In this document: positions 53,040 to 62,752 of the stretch, piece by piece
Position numbering within the stretch: position 1 is the stretch's first letter
Layout: each line of letters begins with the position of its first letter
Source: an uncultured Prevotella sp.
GTDB lineage: Bacteria; Bacteroidota; Bacteroidia; Bacteroidales; Bacteroidaceae
Length of the DNA: 64,000 nt
NCBI GenBank assembly: GCA_900541575.1
Contig: UQKO01000003.1
Coordinates: 36,932 to 100,931 of the forward strand
Direction: 5' to 3'
Translations under genes and position numbers: made by a program
The notes under the pieces: generated by a model
Told to the model about the DNA's origin: nothing
Database searches by the model: none
Seen by the model: the letters and a program-made list of their open reading frames with translations, nothing else

Positions 53040-55217
53040 TTAGTTGGCCATTTCAGAGATAAACTTGATACGTACCAATCGAATTTCTTCTTCAGTATAG
53101 TCATCGCCTAGCTCATCTAATGCTTCATCTAAGTCGTCAGTCTCACTCTCCTTAAAGTATTGGTAAATGTCTTCAACATGATCATCGTCGATTACATCTT
53201 CAATGAAATAGTCAATATTAATCTTTGTGCCAGAGTAGACAATCGCTTCGATTTCATCAAGCAGTTCATCGAATTCAATGCCGTTGGCCACGGCAATGTC
53301 GTCTAGTGCCACTTTGCGGTCGATGCTGTGGATAATGCCTACTTTGATTTTCGATTTGTTCACCGTTGTTCGTATACGAAGATCTTCAGGACGTTCTATC
53401 TCATTCTCTTCGCAGTGTTTCTTAATGAGCTTACAGAATTCTGTTCCGTATCTTTTGGCTTTTCCAGCCCCCACACCAGGAATGTTTTGCAATTCATCAA
53501 GTGTCTGTGGGTAGATTGTCGCCATGGCTTCTAAGGAATTGTCTTGGAAAATGACGTAGGGAGGAACGTCAAGTTCTGCCGACATCTTTTTGCGCAATTC
53601 CTTGAGCATCTTAAATAGAACAGGATCAACAGCGAAGTTGGCTTCTTCTTGAATTTCGGCTTCCGCTTCTTCTTCAAAGTCTCGATCTTCACTAATCATG
53701 AACGATTGTGGTTTTTTTAGGAATTTACGTCCTTCATCTGTTACTTTAAGTATACCATAATTGTTGACGTCCTTTTCTAAGTAGCCAGAGATGAGGGCTT
53801 GACGAATTACAGCATTAAGCACACGCTCGTCAATATCTTCAGCACATCCAAATTCTTCGAGTTGGTCGTGATGGTATGCACTAACTTCTTCTGTGCGATT
53901 TCCTAATAGAATATCTTTAATATAATCATCACGGAAGTTTTCCTTCGTAGCGAGGATTACTTCCAACACTTTCATCAAATCTTTCTTAGCTTCCACTTTT
54001 TGTTTGGGATGTAAACAGTTGTCACAATTTCCGCAGTTCTCCTTTGTGTATGTTTCGCCGAAATAGTGAAGAAGTAATTTCCGGCGGCATACGGAGCTTT
54101 CTGCATAGGCTGCGGTTTCTTTTAGGAGTTGTCTACCAATGTCCTGTTCGGCCACAGGTTTGCCCTCCATGAATTTTTCTAGTTTTTGTAAGTCTTTGCG
54201 TGAGTAGAATGCAATGCATTTTCCTTCTCCTCCATCGCGTCCTGCACGGCCTGTTTCTTGATAATACCCTTCTAGGCTTTTGGGAATGTCGTAGTGTATC
54301 ACAAAGCGTACATCGGGTTTATCAATACCCATACCAAATGCTATGGTGGCAACAATCACATTGATGCGTTCCATCAAGAAGTCGTCTTGCGTCTTTGAGC
54401 GAGTGGCTGCATCCATTCCTGCATGGTAAGCCTCGGCTTTAATATTGTTGGTGCGCAATACTTCAGCCAATTCTTCCACCTTTTTGCGACTTAGGCAGTA
54501 TATAATTCCGCTGCAATCAGGTCCTTGCTTAATAAACTTAATGATATCGCGGTCGATATCTTTCGTCTTAGGACGAATTTCGTAGTAGAGGTTGGGGCGA
54601 TTGAAAGAACTTTTGAATTTGTCGGCATCAGTAATGCCAAGATTCTTCATAATATCGGTAGCTACTTTTTCGGTAGCTGTTGCAGTGAGTGCAATAACTG
54701 GAGCAGTACCAATTTCATTAATGATGGGACGAATCTTTCGGTATTCAGGTCGGAAATCATGCCCCCATTCTGAGATACAGTGCGCTTCGTCTACAGCATA
54801 GAATGATATTTTTACTGATTTGAGGAATTCAATATTGCTCTCCTTCGTTAATGACTCTGGGGCAACATAAAGCAGTTTGGTTACACCATTACGTATATCG
54901 TCCTTTACCTTTTCCACTTGATTGCGGGTTAGAGACGAATTGATAAAGTGAGCTATTCCATCACTTTGGCTCATGTGTCTGACAGCATCCACTTGATTTT
55001 TCATCAAGGCAATAAGGGGCGAGATTACGATGGCTGTTCCCTCCATAATGAGTGAGGGGAGCTGATAGCACAATGACTTTCCTCCACCCGTGGGCATGAG
55101 TACAAAGACATTGTGTCCGCCCAAGAGAGACTTGATAATCTGTTCTTGATTGCTCTTGAATGTGTCGAAACCAAAATGTTCCTTTAGCACCTTTTTCAAT
55201 TCGAATACTTCCTTCAT
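53040..55217 (-). CDS. recQ: ATP-dependent DNA helicase RecQ
   Basis: RecQ unwinds DNA 3' to 5' in recombination and fork repair. The 725-residue protein shows Walker A (MPTGGGKSLCYQLPS), VDEAHCISEWGHDFRPEY, motif VI (YQETGRAGRDGGEG), the zinc-binding cysteines (CRRKLLLHYFGE...CGNCDNC), a winged-helix domain, an HRDC domain (about 540-610, ending QNIPGVGAGKAKRYG), and an extra C-terminal helix-turn-helix part of about 110 residues with a strongly acidic end (ESETDDLDEALDELGDDYTEEE). That tail is longer than in E. coli RecQ (about 610 residues) but usual in Bacteroidota. It lies 271 bases after clpX, past a terminator. Confidence 0.96.
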   Translation of the reverse strand: MKEVFELKKVLKEHFGFDTFKSNQEQIIKSLLGGHNVFVLMPTGGGKSLCYQLPSLIMEGTAIVISPLIALMKNQVDAVRHMSQSDGIAHFINSSLTRNQVEKVKDDIRNGVTKLLYVAPESLTKESNIEFLKSVKISFYAVDEAHCISEWGHDFRPEYRKIRPIINEIGTAPVIALTATATEKVATDIMKNLGITDADKFKSSFNRPNLYYEIRPKTKDIDRDIIKFIKQGPDCSGIIYCLSRKKVEELAEVLRTNNIKAEAYHAGMDAATRSKTQDDFLMERINVIVATIAFGMGIDKPDVRFVIHYDIPKSLEGYYQETGRAGRDGGEGKCIAFYSRKDLQKLEKFMEGKPVAEQDIGRQLLKETAAYAESSVCRRKLLLHYFGETYTKENCGNCDNCLHPKQKVEAKKDLMKVLEVILATKENFRDDYIKDILLGNRTEEVSAYHHDQLEEFGCAEDIDERVLNAVIRQALISGYLEKDVNNYGILKVTDEGRKFLKKPQSFMISEDRDFEEEAEAEIQEEANFAVDPVLFKMLKELRKKMSAELDVPPYVIFQDNSLEAMATIYPQTLDELQNIPGVGAGKAKRYGTEFCKLIKKHCEENEIERPEDLRIRTTVNKSKIKVGIIHSIDRKVALDDIAVANGIEFDELLDEIEAIVYSGTKINIDYFIEDVIDDDHVEDIYQYFKESETDDLDEALDELGDDYTEEEIRLVRIKFISEMAN

Positions 55218-55405
55218 AGCTTTCCTTGGTTGCTTAGAGGTTAGGGAATGAGAGAAAGTTTTTAAGGAAAAAGCATCTCTCTCATCGCTTTACCTAAGCA
55301 AAGGTATAACAATTTTCTTGAAAAAGAAATATTGTGTGTCTTATTTTTATAGCGCTTTTCCCTTTATTATGCGCGTTATCATAAGGACAACTAGGAGAAA
55401 AAAGT

Positions 55406-55451
55406 CAAGGCATGAAGTAATCTCCTGCCATTGGGGGTGCTTCATGCCTTG
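55406..55451 (-). terminator. Terminator of clpX
   Basis: Arms CAAGGCATGAAG (55406-55417) and 55440-55451 form a perfect 12-bp stem with a 22-base loop; the minus-strand continuation ACTTTTTTCTCC gives a good T-run, 38 bases past clpX. Confidence 0.8.
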
Positions 55452-55488
55452 TCTGCTATGCTGATTTTGAATTATTTATGCGTATTTA

Positions 55489-56748
55489 TCAGCTAAGTTT
55501 GCCGTGTTTCTCCATTTGTTGTTCGGCATATTCCTTCGTTACTTCAAATTCTTTCTTATCGGTAGAGGGAATTTCAAACATTGCATCCATCATGATCGTT
55601 TCTACGATTGATCTCAGACCACGAGCTCCAAGTTTGAACTCAACTGCTTTGTCTACTATATAATCCAAAGCTCCCTGAGTGAACGTTAGTTTCACTCCAT
55701 CTATATCAAACAGTTTTGTGTATTGACGAATGATGGAATTCTTGGGTTCGACCAAAATGCGAGCCAATGCTTCCTTGTCTAACGGATTGAGGTAGGTAAG
55801 TATAGGCAGACGACCGATGATTTCAGGTATCAGACCGAACGATTTCAAATCCTGTGGTTCAATATAGCGCATCAAGTTCTTTGGATCGATTTTCTTGGCA
55901 TTCTGCACGGAATTGTAGCCCACCGTATGTGCGTTGAGTCGTTGTGCAATTCTCTTTTCAATTCCATCGAATGCACCGCCGCAGATAAAAAGAATGTTGC
56001 GTGTATCCACATGTACATAGTCTTGATCTGGATGCTTACGTCCCCCCTTGGGAGGTACGTTGACCATAGTACCTTCAAGAAGTTTGAGCAATCCTTGCTG
56101 AACGCCCTCACCGCTTACATCACGTGTAATGGATGGATTATCAGCCTTTCGGGCAATCTTGTCAATTTCGTCAATGAACACAATACCTCGTTCAGCCTTC
56201 TCTACATCGTAGTCGGCTACTTGGAGCAGACGTGAAAGAATGCTTTCTACATCTTCACCCACGTAGCCAGCCTCTGTAAATACCGTAGCATCTACTATCG
56301 TGAATGGCACATTGAGTAATTTAGCGATGGTACGTGCCAAAAGCGTTTTTCCCGTACCTGTAGAGCCAACCATGATAATATTTGATTTCTCAATTTCTAC
56401 ATCGGCAAACTCTTTGTTCGTGATATCGTGTTGGGCAAGGCGCTTATAGTGATTATACACGGCCACACTCATATAGCGCTTTGCATCGTCTTGTCCTATA
56501 ATATATTGGTCGAGATATTCCTTAATATTTTTAGGCTTAGGAATATTATCTAGGTCGATTTTTTCTTGAACCTTTGTGTCTTTGCTGCTATTGGCCATTT
56601 CTCCAGGAATATATTCCTCGAGCATGTGGTAGGCATTTTGAATGCAGTCTGAGCAGATGTAGCCATTGGCTCCTGTTAGGAGCATGGGTACTTCCGATTG
56701 CAGTCTGCCACAGAAAGAGCATTTTGGCTCACTTTTTTTTGCACACAT
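55489..56748 (-). CDS. clpX: ATP-dependent Clp protease ATPase subunit ClpX
   Basis: ClpX unfolds substrates and feeds them to ClpP. The 419-residue protein starts at the ATG at 56748 (the frame is open 10 codons more from a TTG). It shows an N-terminal zinc-binding domain with paired cysteines (CSFC and CSDC), Walker A (MVGSTGTGKTLLA), Walker B (IVFIDEIDKIA), the pore-loop region (GYVGEDVES), and sensor motifs (GLIPEIIGRLPI, LGARGLRSI). It lies 135 bases after clpP on the minus strand in the conserved order tig-clpP-clpX. Confidence 0.98.
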   Translation of the reverse strand: MCAKKSEPKCSFCGRLQSEVPMLLTGANGYICSDCIQNAYHMLEEYIPGEMANSSKDTKVQEKIDLDNIPKPKNIKEYLDQYIIGQDDAKRYMSVAVYNHYKRLAQHDITNKEFADVEIEKSNIIMVGSTGTGKTLLARTIAKLLNVPFTIVDATVFTEAGYVGEDVESILSRLLQVADYDVEKAERGIVFIDEIDKIARKADNPSITRDVSGEGVQQGLLKLLEGTMVNVPPKGGRKHPDQDYVHVDTRNILFICGGAFDGIEKRIAQRLNAHTVGYNSVQNAKKIDPKNLMRYIEPQDLKSFGLIPEIIGRLPILTYLNPLDKEALARILVEPKNSIIRQYTKLFDIDGVKLTFTQGALDYIVDKAVEFKLGARGLRSIVETIMMDAMFEIPSTDKKEFEVTKEYAEQQMEKHGKLS

Positions 56749-56883
56749 ATTTTTCGTGTTGTAAGGAAGTGGGGACAATGAATCTTCTAATAATGAAGTA
56801 TTAGGGAACTTCTTTTCTGGATAAAAGAAACTCTCTTTTCAATACCCATTGATCCGTTTTATCCTGTTATCTTATACCCTCTG

Positions 56884-57570
56884 TTACTTGTTCTCTTTTT
56901 TCTTGGGCTGGAATATTTGATCAATCATGCCATAGTCTTTGGCTTCTTGGGCGGTCATCCAATAGTCGCGATCGGAATCGGCCCATACCTTGTCAAAGTC
57001 CGTATGTGAATGGTCAGCAATAATTGTGTAAAGTTCTTTTTTGAGCTTTTGAATCTCTCGTGCGGTAATTTCAATGTCGGATGCCTGTCCTTGTGCTCCA
57101 CCCATCGGTTGGTGAATCATCACACGGCTATGAGGTAGGGCAGAACGTTTACCCTCTTTTCCCGCTACGAGCAGCACAGCAGCCATGGACGCTGCCATAC
57201 CTGTACAAATAGTGGCCACGTCACTTTGGATAAATTGCATTGTGTCGTAAATTCCGAGACCTGCATAAACCGATCCTCCAGGAGAGTTAACGTAAATGGA
57301 GATATCTTTTCCCGGATCCGTTGAGTCGAGATAGAGGAGTTGTGCTTGCAGCGTGTTGGCTGTATAGTCGTCAATTTGTGTGCCTAGGAAGATGATGCGA
57401 TCCATCATCAAGCGTGAGAATACGTCCATTTGCGTTACATTAAGTTGACGTTCCTCAAGGATGTAAGGGTTGAGATATTGATTTTGTGCCTTAATAACGT
57501 CGTCGACCACCATTGAGTTGATACCAGTCTTAGACGAAGCAAATTTTTTAAAATCTGATGTAATATCCAT
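56884..57570 (-). CDS. clpP: ATP-dependent Clp protease proteolytic subunit
   Basis: ClpP forms the tetradecameric peptidase barrel. The 228-residue protein has the catalytic serine in GMAASMAAVLL (Ser128), histidine in MIHQPMGG (His153) and aspartate in DRDYWM (Asp203). It carries an N-terminal extension of about 40 residues (MDITSDFKKFASSKTG onward) compared with the processed E. coli enzyme, as in other Bacteroidales. It lies 237 bases downstream of tig; the gap contains a long inverted repeat. With clpX it forms the main regulated protease. Confidence 0.97.
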   Translation of the reverse strand: MDITSDFKKFASSKTGINSMVVDDVIKAQNQYLNPYILEERQLNVTQMDVFSRLMMDRIIFLGTQIDDYTANTLQAQLLYLDSTDPGKDISIYVNSPGGSVYAGLGIYDTMQFIQSDVATICTGMAASMAAVLLVAGKEGKRSALPHSRVMIHQPMGGAQGQASDIEITAREIQKLKKELYTIIADHSHTDFDKVWADSDRDYWMTAQEAKDYGMIDQIFQPKKKENK

Positions 57571-57669
57571 GGTTGATTGATTATGTTGATAGGGAAAGGC
57601 TATTGATGGCAGATAATCTAAGTGTTAGATAAATTCGTTCCTGTTTCATAGCTTTTCCTAAAAATGCTA

Positions 57670-57766
57670 GTGTGCGAACATGCAAATGTATTGTTTATAG
57701 GGTGAAAACGGCTCATCAATGCTTGATAAGTGTATTTTCCTACTTTACATTTGCATATTCGCACAC
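57670..57766. repeat. Inverted repeat (copy C) between tig and clpP
   Basis: 21-base arms at 57670-57690 (core GTGCGAACATGCAAATG) and 57746-57766 match at 20 of 21 positions around a 55-base loop. The same core occurs in the repeats at 290-350 and 811-883. Confidence 0.85.
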
Positions 57767-57807
57767 CCGCAATGTAGTGTTAAAACGTTGAGTTGAACGA
57801 GATCTGA

Positions 57808-59169
57808 TTATTTGTTCTCTTCAAACATCTTGGCGAAGTCTTCTTGAGAAATTGACTTGTGGTTAAGTTTTACTACTGACTTGAGAGCTTCTGAAAGCTT
57901 TTGGTCAACGCAACGCTCGATGAGTGAATTGACCTGTTCCTGGTGCTTCAGCATTTCTTGAGCATAGTTTTCGAGGTATTCATCGGGGATGTTGTTCATG
58001 CCATACTGAGCGAATTGGAAACGAGCAGCTTGAATGGCAGCTTCTTTCACGTCCTTGTCGTTCACCTTAATCTTGTTTGCTTTGGCTAACTGATCTTTGA
58101 TAAGGCTCCATTTCAACTCTTCGATGCTCTTGGCATAGTTGTCTTCGATGAACTTGTCGTCCTTATCCTTGTTGTTAGCCTTCATAATCTTCTTGAGCAA
58201 TTCATCGGGGAATTCAAGAGTGCCAACTTTGTTTTCTGCGTAAGCACGAACGTCAAGAAGGAACTTGTAATCACTATCGTTCTTCTGGAGTTCGTTGATG
58301 CTTTCCTTAATCTTAGTGCGAGCCTCGTCTTCGCTCTTTACTTCGTCCTTGCCAAACACTTTGTCGAAAAATTCTTGATCAAGTGAGGCGGGAACGAAAC
58401 GGCTGATTTCGTTTACTTGGAAACTGAAGTCACCAGTATGTTCCTTTACGTCATCGCGTTCAATTTTGAAGAGCGAAGAGAGTTCTGCTTCATTTTCATT
58501 GTAGGCCGTAGTGGGGTTGAAAGTGATTACATCATTCTTCTTTGCGCCTTCGAAAATCTTTTTCTGATCATCGTTTTGGAAATAGCTAGGCATGAGAGAA
58601 GCTGTCTCTACTACGATACCATCTTCCTTAGGCTGTCCATTCTCATCAAGTTCAGCGAGAGTACCACGAAGGATGTCGCGGTCTTCATAAGCGTCAACGC
58701 TTTCGGGGTGTCCAGCCTGTTGCTGCATTGCACCGAGTTGCTTGGTGATAGTGTCATCACTTACTTCGATGTCGTAGTAGTCAATGGTGTCATCTTCTCC
58801 GAGTTCAGCCTTAAATTTAGGAGCGATGGCAATATCGAAAATGAAAGTAAAGTCATCTTGCTTCTCGATATCCTGAGGGGTTTGCTTGTCGCTACCGAGA
58901 GGCTCGCCAAGCATATTAATTTTCTTTGTCTTGATAAAATCGAAGAGTGAGTCCTGAAGAAGTTTGTTTACTTCATCAGCCTTGGCCTGTACGCCATACA
59001 TCTTCTTTACGAGACTTGCGGGTACGTGGCCAGGACGGAAACCGGGCATCTGTACCTTTTTGCCAAGATCTTTGAGTGCCTTGTTTACGTTTGCTTCGTA
59101 ATCGGCCTTTACCATGTTGATGGTGATCTCACCACTCACCTTACCAATTTTCTCAAATTGAATATCCAT
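57808..59169 (-). CDS. tig: Trigger factor
   Basis: Trigger factor is the ribosome-bound chaperone and prolyl isomerase that meets nascent chains. The 453-residue protein has the N-terminal ribosome-binding segment with the signature MPGFRPGHVPASLVKKMYG (the GFRxGxxP motif, residues 40-58), a central region at the PPIase position that is diverged (RGTLAELDENGQPKEDGIVVETASL), and a C-terminal helical chaperone domain. Loss of isomerase activity is possible because few FKBP active-site residues are evident. It is upstream of clpP and clpX on the same strand. Confidence 0.95.
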   Translation of the reverse strand: MDIQFEKIGKVSGEITINMVKADYEANVNKALKDLGKKVQMPGFRPGHVPASLVKKMYGVQAKADEVNKLLQDSLFDFIKTKKINMLGEPLGSDKQTPQDIEKQDDFTFIFDIAIAPKFKAELGEDDTIDYYDIEVSDDTITKQLGAMQQQAGHPESVDAYEDRDILRGTLAELDENGQPKEDGIVVETASLMPSYFQNDDQKKIFEGAKKNDVITFNPTTAYNENEAELSSLFKIERDDVKEHTGDFSFQVNEISRFVPASLDQEFFDKVFGKDEVKSEDEARTKIKESINELQKNDSDYKFLLDVRAYAENKVGTLEFPDELLKKIMKANNKDKDDKFIEDNYAKSIEELKWSLIKDQLAKANKIKVNDKDVKEAAIQAARFQFAQYGMNNIPDEYLENYAQEMLKHQEQVNSLIERCVDQKLSEALKSVVKLNHKSISQEDFAKMFEENK

Positions 59170-59465
59170 TTTGTGTCTTTTGATTATATATTTTCAATGG
59201 TTATGTTGCTGTGCGCTGTATGGCTTTCTAGTGTTAGTAGGATAAGCTGCATAGCGTAAGCGGCGACAAATTTAATATTTTTCTTTGAATAAATTGCAGC
59301 CTCGGTGTATCTTTTCCTTTTTTTAGTGGTAAATAGAGCAAATAAGGCATTGAAAGTTTAGAGAATATAGACTACTTATTTTTTTAGAAGGAGGGACGCG
59401 CTTTCCCACTAGTTGTAGGCTAACTTTATAATCAAAGATTCTTCAATTGGTTATTTCTTCAAAAC

Positions 59466-60515
59466 TTAGTACGTTAAGTTTTCTAGCGCTCTATCAAGTG
59501 CTTCCAAATCTTTATCGGTTGTCGCCCAACTTGTGACGAACCTACACATTATTTGGTTGAGGTCTTGTCTTTCCCACACCTCGAATGCTATATGTTGGAG
59601 GAGCTCATCGTGTTGCTTTTGCGTAAGCCAAACGAATTGTTGGTTTGTGGGCGAATTGAAGGCAAGGGGTATATTGTGCTTAGCAAAAATGGCTTTCATT
59701 CGTTGAGCCATATCTATAGCGTGACGTGCTATTTTAAAATACAGATTGTCTGTAAAGAGTGTATCAAATTGTAGTCCGAGCATGCGCCCCTTAGCAAGCA
59801 ATGCACCATGACGCTTAATTGTAGTAAAAAAGTATTTAGGTGCTTTCTTGTTGGTGAATACCACGGCTTCACCAAACATCGCGCCGACCTTTGTTCCTCC
59901 TATATAAAATACATCGCAATGATGTGCAAGGAAAGGTAAATTGTAATCGCATTCATCCGCTATGAGACCATAGCCCAAACGTGCACCATCAATATAGAGC
60001 AATAGGTTGTGACGTTTGCAAGTGTCGTAGATGTCTGTAAGTTCTTTCTGGGAATAAAGCAAACCAAATTCGGTAGGCATTGTTATGTAGACAAGTCGGG
60101 GCTGCACCATGTGAGTAAACGTCTCGTCTTCATGAAAGGTTCTCATGTATTGGTCGAGATCGCTAGCTCGTAATTTGCTATCGACACCGGGAATTGTCAA
60201 TACTTTATGACCAAAGGCTTCCACAGCACCTGATTCATGCACGGCAATATGGCCTGTCTCTACAGTAATGGCTCCTTCGCAACCCATCAGCATGGAATCT
60301 ATTACTGTTGCATTGGTTTGCGTTCCGCCGATGAGGAAGAAAACTTCAGCTTGTGGCATGTCCACGGCTTGTCGAATTTTTTCTTGAGCACTGTGGGTGT
60401 ATTTATCAAAACCATATCCGGAAGTCTTTTCTTGATTGGTTTGAATGAATCTTTGCATAATTTCGGGCACGACACCATTGTTATAGTCACACTCGAAAGA
60501 AACCTTTTCTGACAT
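59466..60515 (-). CDS. Low-specificity L-threonine aldolase-type PLP enzyme
   Basis: The 349-residue protein belongs to the threonine aldolase / beta-eliminating lyase family, which cleaves L-threonine or allo-threonine to glycine and acetaldehyde. Visible are FECDYNNGVVPEIM at the start, the cofactor-contact FFLIGGTQTNATV, ETGHIAVHESGAVEAFGHKV, LLLYIDGARLGYGL with the PLP-binding aspartate, and the Schiff-base lysine in YIGGTKVGAM (Lys209). It ends before a 296-base gap ahead of tig. It begins 110 bases after the ligA stop and could be cotranscribed with it. Confidence 0.9.
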   Translation of the reverse strand: MSEKVSFECDYNNGVVPEIMQRFIQTNQEKTSGYGFDKYTHSAQEKIRQAVDMPQAEVFFLIGGTQTNATVIDSMLMGCEGAITVETGHIAVHESGAVEAFGHKVLTIPGVDSKLRASDLDQYMRTFHEDETFTHMVQPRLVYITMPTEFGLLYSQKELTDIYDTCKRHNLLLYIDGARLGYGLIADECDYNLPFLAHHCDVFYIGGTKVGAMFGEAVVFTNKKAPKYFFTTIKRHGALLAKGRMLGLQFDTLFTDNLYFKIARHAIDMAQRMKAIFAKHNIPLAFNSPTNQQFVWLTQKQHDELLQHIAFEVWERQDLNQIMCRFVTSWATTDKDLEALDRALENLTY

Positions 60516-60625
60516 TGTCTTTACTGATTTTTGAGATTAAAAAAACTCTAATTATTATAGGGCATGGGGCGTATCCATCTAAAGTCTTAGAGTATGGATT
60601 CAAACCTCAGAATATTCAATTTATT

Positions 60626-62641
60626 TCAACTTTTCAAGATTGCAAGAAACTCTTCTTCTCCCATAATTGGTATGCCCAGTTTTTCGGCTTTTTCTTTCTT
60701 TGATGGCCCCATTCCTTCGCCAGCTAGAATGAAAGTTGTTTTCTTGGAAATGCTTCCTGTATTTTTACCTCCATTGTCTTCGATTATTTTCTTGTATTCT
60801 TCGCGGGAATGCTTTTCGAAAGTTCCGCTAATCACAATTATCTTTCCTTCGAGCAGATTTGTAGCGTTCCCATTTTGTTGAACCTCCATTTGCAGGCCTG
60901 CTTCTGTGAGGCGTTGGATTAATGAAAGATTCCGCTCTTCGTGGAGGAATGTGATTACGCTTGAAGCAATTACTTCGCCCACGCCGTCACACAATAGCAT
61001 TTCATCAAGTGTGGCATGCAGAAGGTTTTCCATCGATTTAAAATGTCGAGCTATTCCTTTGGCCACTACTTTGCCTACAAAACGAATACCTAAGGCATAA
61101 AGCACACGCTCGAAAGGTACTTGTTTGCTCTTTTCTAATGCATCAATAATCTTTTGTGCGGAGCGCATTTTATTGCCATCTTCGCCCCAAAGATTTTCTA
61201 CACGTAGTTGATAAAGGTCGGCGGCATCATGTATAAGTCCGCGTTCGAAATAATTATCCACCGTTTCTGGGCCAAGCGAATCAATGTTCATGGCGTCTCG
61301 ACTGATGAAATGTTCAATTTTCCCTTTTAACTGTGGTGGACAAGCCGTATCGTTGGGACAGTAGTGTGCAGCTTCGCCAGGATAACGTACTAAAGGGGTG
61401 CCACATTCGGGACAAATTTTGATAAACTCTACTTTCTCTCCTAAATGGGAACTATTTTCTTGGCGTGCTTCGAGGTCCACTCCCGTAATCTGAGGAATGA
61501 TTTCTCCTGCTTTCTCTACATATACGTGGTCGCCTAAGTGAAGATCAAGCTGGCGGATAATATCTTCATTGTGGAGAGATGCACGCTTTACAATGGTGCC
61601 TGCTAATAATACAGGCGCCATATTTGCAACGGGGGTTACAGCTCCTGTTCGCCCTACTTGATAAGTCACTTTGAGTAATGGGGTACAAGCCCTTTCTGCC
61701 TTAAACTTGTAGGCTATGGCCCAACGTGGACTTTTTGCCGTAAGTCCTAGGAGTGATTGTTGACGTAATGAATTTACCTTTAATACAATTCCATCAGTGG
61801 CAACGGGAAGCTCACGCCGATGTACATCCCAGTAGTCAATATATTGGAATATTTCATCTACGGAATGTGCTAATTGTATGTGATGGGAAATCTGAAATCC
61901 CCATTGGCGGGCAGCCTGAAGACGGGCATAATGCGTGGGTTCCTGAATTTCTTGTCCCAAAACATAATAGAGATAAGCGTCCAAATGCCGATGAGCCACG
62001 ACCGAAGAACTCTTACTTTTAAGTGTTCCTGAAGCCGCATTTCGGGGGTTGGCAAAGAGAGGCTCTTCGCGTAGAGCTCGTTCTTTGTTAAGTTTCTCAA
62101 AGCTATTCCAGGGCATCAATACTTCACCACGAATCTCAAAATTAGGCGGACATCCGCAAGCTGGATTGAGCTCAAGGGGAATGGTGCGGATCGTGCGAAT
62201 GTTGGAGGTAACGTCGTCGCCTCGGGTTCCGTCGCCTCGAGTAACGGCGCGCACTAAACGATAATTTTCATAGATGAGAGAAATGCTTAATCCGTCAAAT
62301 TTTAGTTCACAACATATCTCAAATGGCTCGTTAGAACCAAGTCCCTCGCGTACACGATTAAAGAAATCCTCCACATCCGAACGCGAATAAGTGTTACCTA
62401 ACGAAAGCATGGGTTCTGCATGATCCACTTGTATGAACTCTTGACTCAAGTCACTTCCCACCCTTACAGATGGTGAGTTTGCATCGTACATTTCGGGATA
62501 CCGACGCTCTAAGTCCATGAGTTCATGCATAAGATTGTCGAACTCTTGATCGGAAATAGTGGGCGAATTGTCTATGTAGTAACGTTGATTATGCTCGTGT
62601 AGTTCCTTGCGAAGCTGCAGGATACGTTCTTTTTCGTTCAT
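60626..62641 (-). CDS. ligA: NAD-dependent DNA ligase
   Basis: LigA seals nicks in replication and repair using NAD+. From the ATG at 62641 the protein has 672 residues, the normal length; the frame is open for 102 more codons upstream, but those residues are unlike the family and overlap the divergent trmD promoter and gene. Domains: Ia NAD-binding helices (HNQRYYIDNSPTISDQEFD), adenylation domain with the nucleophilic lysine in CELKFDGLSI (Lys114), OB-fold, zinc finger (CPECGTP...HYCPNDTAC), helix-hairpin-helix repeats, and a C-terminal BRCT domain (LLEGKIIVISGTFEKHSREEYKKII). Confidence 0.97.
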   Translation of the reverse strand: MNEKERILQLRKELHEHNQRYYIDNSPTISDQEFDNLMHELMDLERRYPEMYDANSPSVRVGSDLSQEFIQVDHAEPMLSLGNTYSRSDVEDFFNRVREGLGSNEPFEICCELKFDGLSISLIYENYRLVRAVTRGDGTRGDDVTSNIRTIRTIPLELNPACGCPPNFEIRGEVLMPWNSFEKLNKERALREEPLFANPRNAASGTLKSKSSSVVAHRHLDAYLYYVLGQEIQEPTHYARLQAARQWGFQISHHIQLAHSVDEIFQYIDYWDVHRRELPVATDGIVLKVNSLRQQSLLGLTAKSPRWAIAYKFKAERACTPLLKVTYQVGRTGAVTPVANMAPVLLAGTIVKRASLHNEDIIRQLDLHLGDHVYVEKAGEIIPQITGVDLEARQENSSHLGEKVEFIKICPECGTPLVRYPGEAAHYCPNDTACPPQLKGKIEHFISRDAMNIDSLGPETVDNYFERGLIHDAADLYQLRVENLWGEDGNKMRSAQKIIDALEKSKQVPFERVLYALGIRFVGKVVAKGIARHFKSMENLLHATLDEMLLCDGVGEVIASSVITFLHEERNLSLIQRLTEAGLQMEVQQNGNATNLLEGKIIVISGTFEKHSREEYKKIIEDNGGKNTGSISKKTTFILAGEGMGPSKKEKAEKLGIPIMGEEEFLAILKS

Positions 62642-62680
62642 GATAAGGGGCCTTTGAATAGTCAATAACCTTTTAGAATG

Positions 62681-62719
62681 CAAAAATACATTCTTTCGGT
62701 AAGAATTTTGTACATTTGC
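62681..62719. promoter_or_regulatory. Divergent ligA/trmD promoter region
   Basis: TATTTTTG on the minus strand (62681-62688) is a candidate -7 box for ligA, and TACATTTG on the plus strand (62712-62719) one for trmD. Neither has a good upstream TTTG element. Confidence 0.45.
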
Positions 62720-62752
62720 ATGCAGTTTTTTTAAGAAAAGAATCAGTATTCT

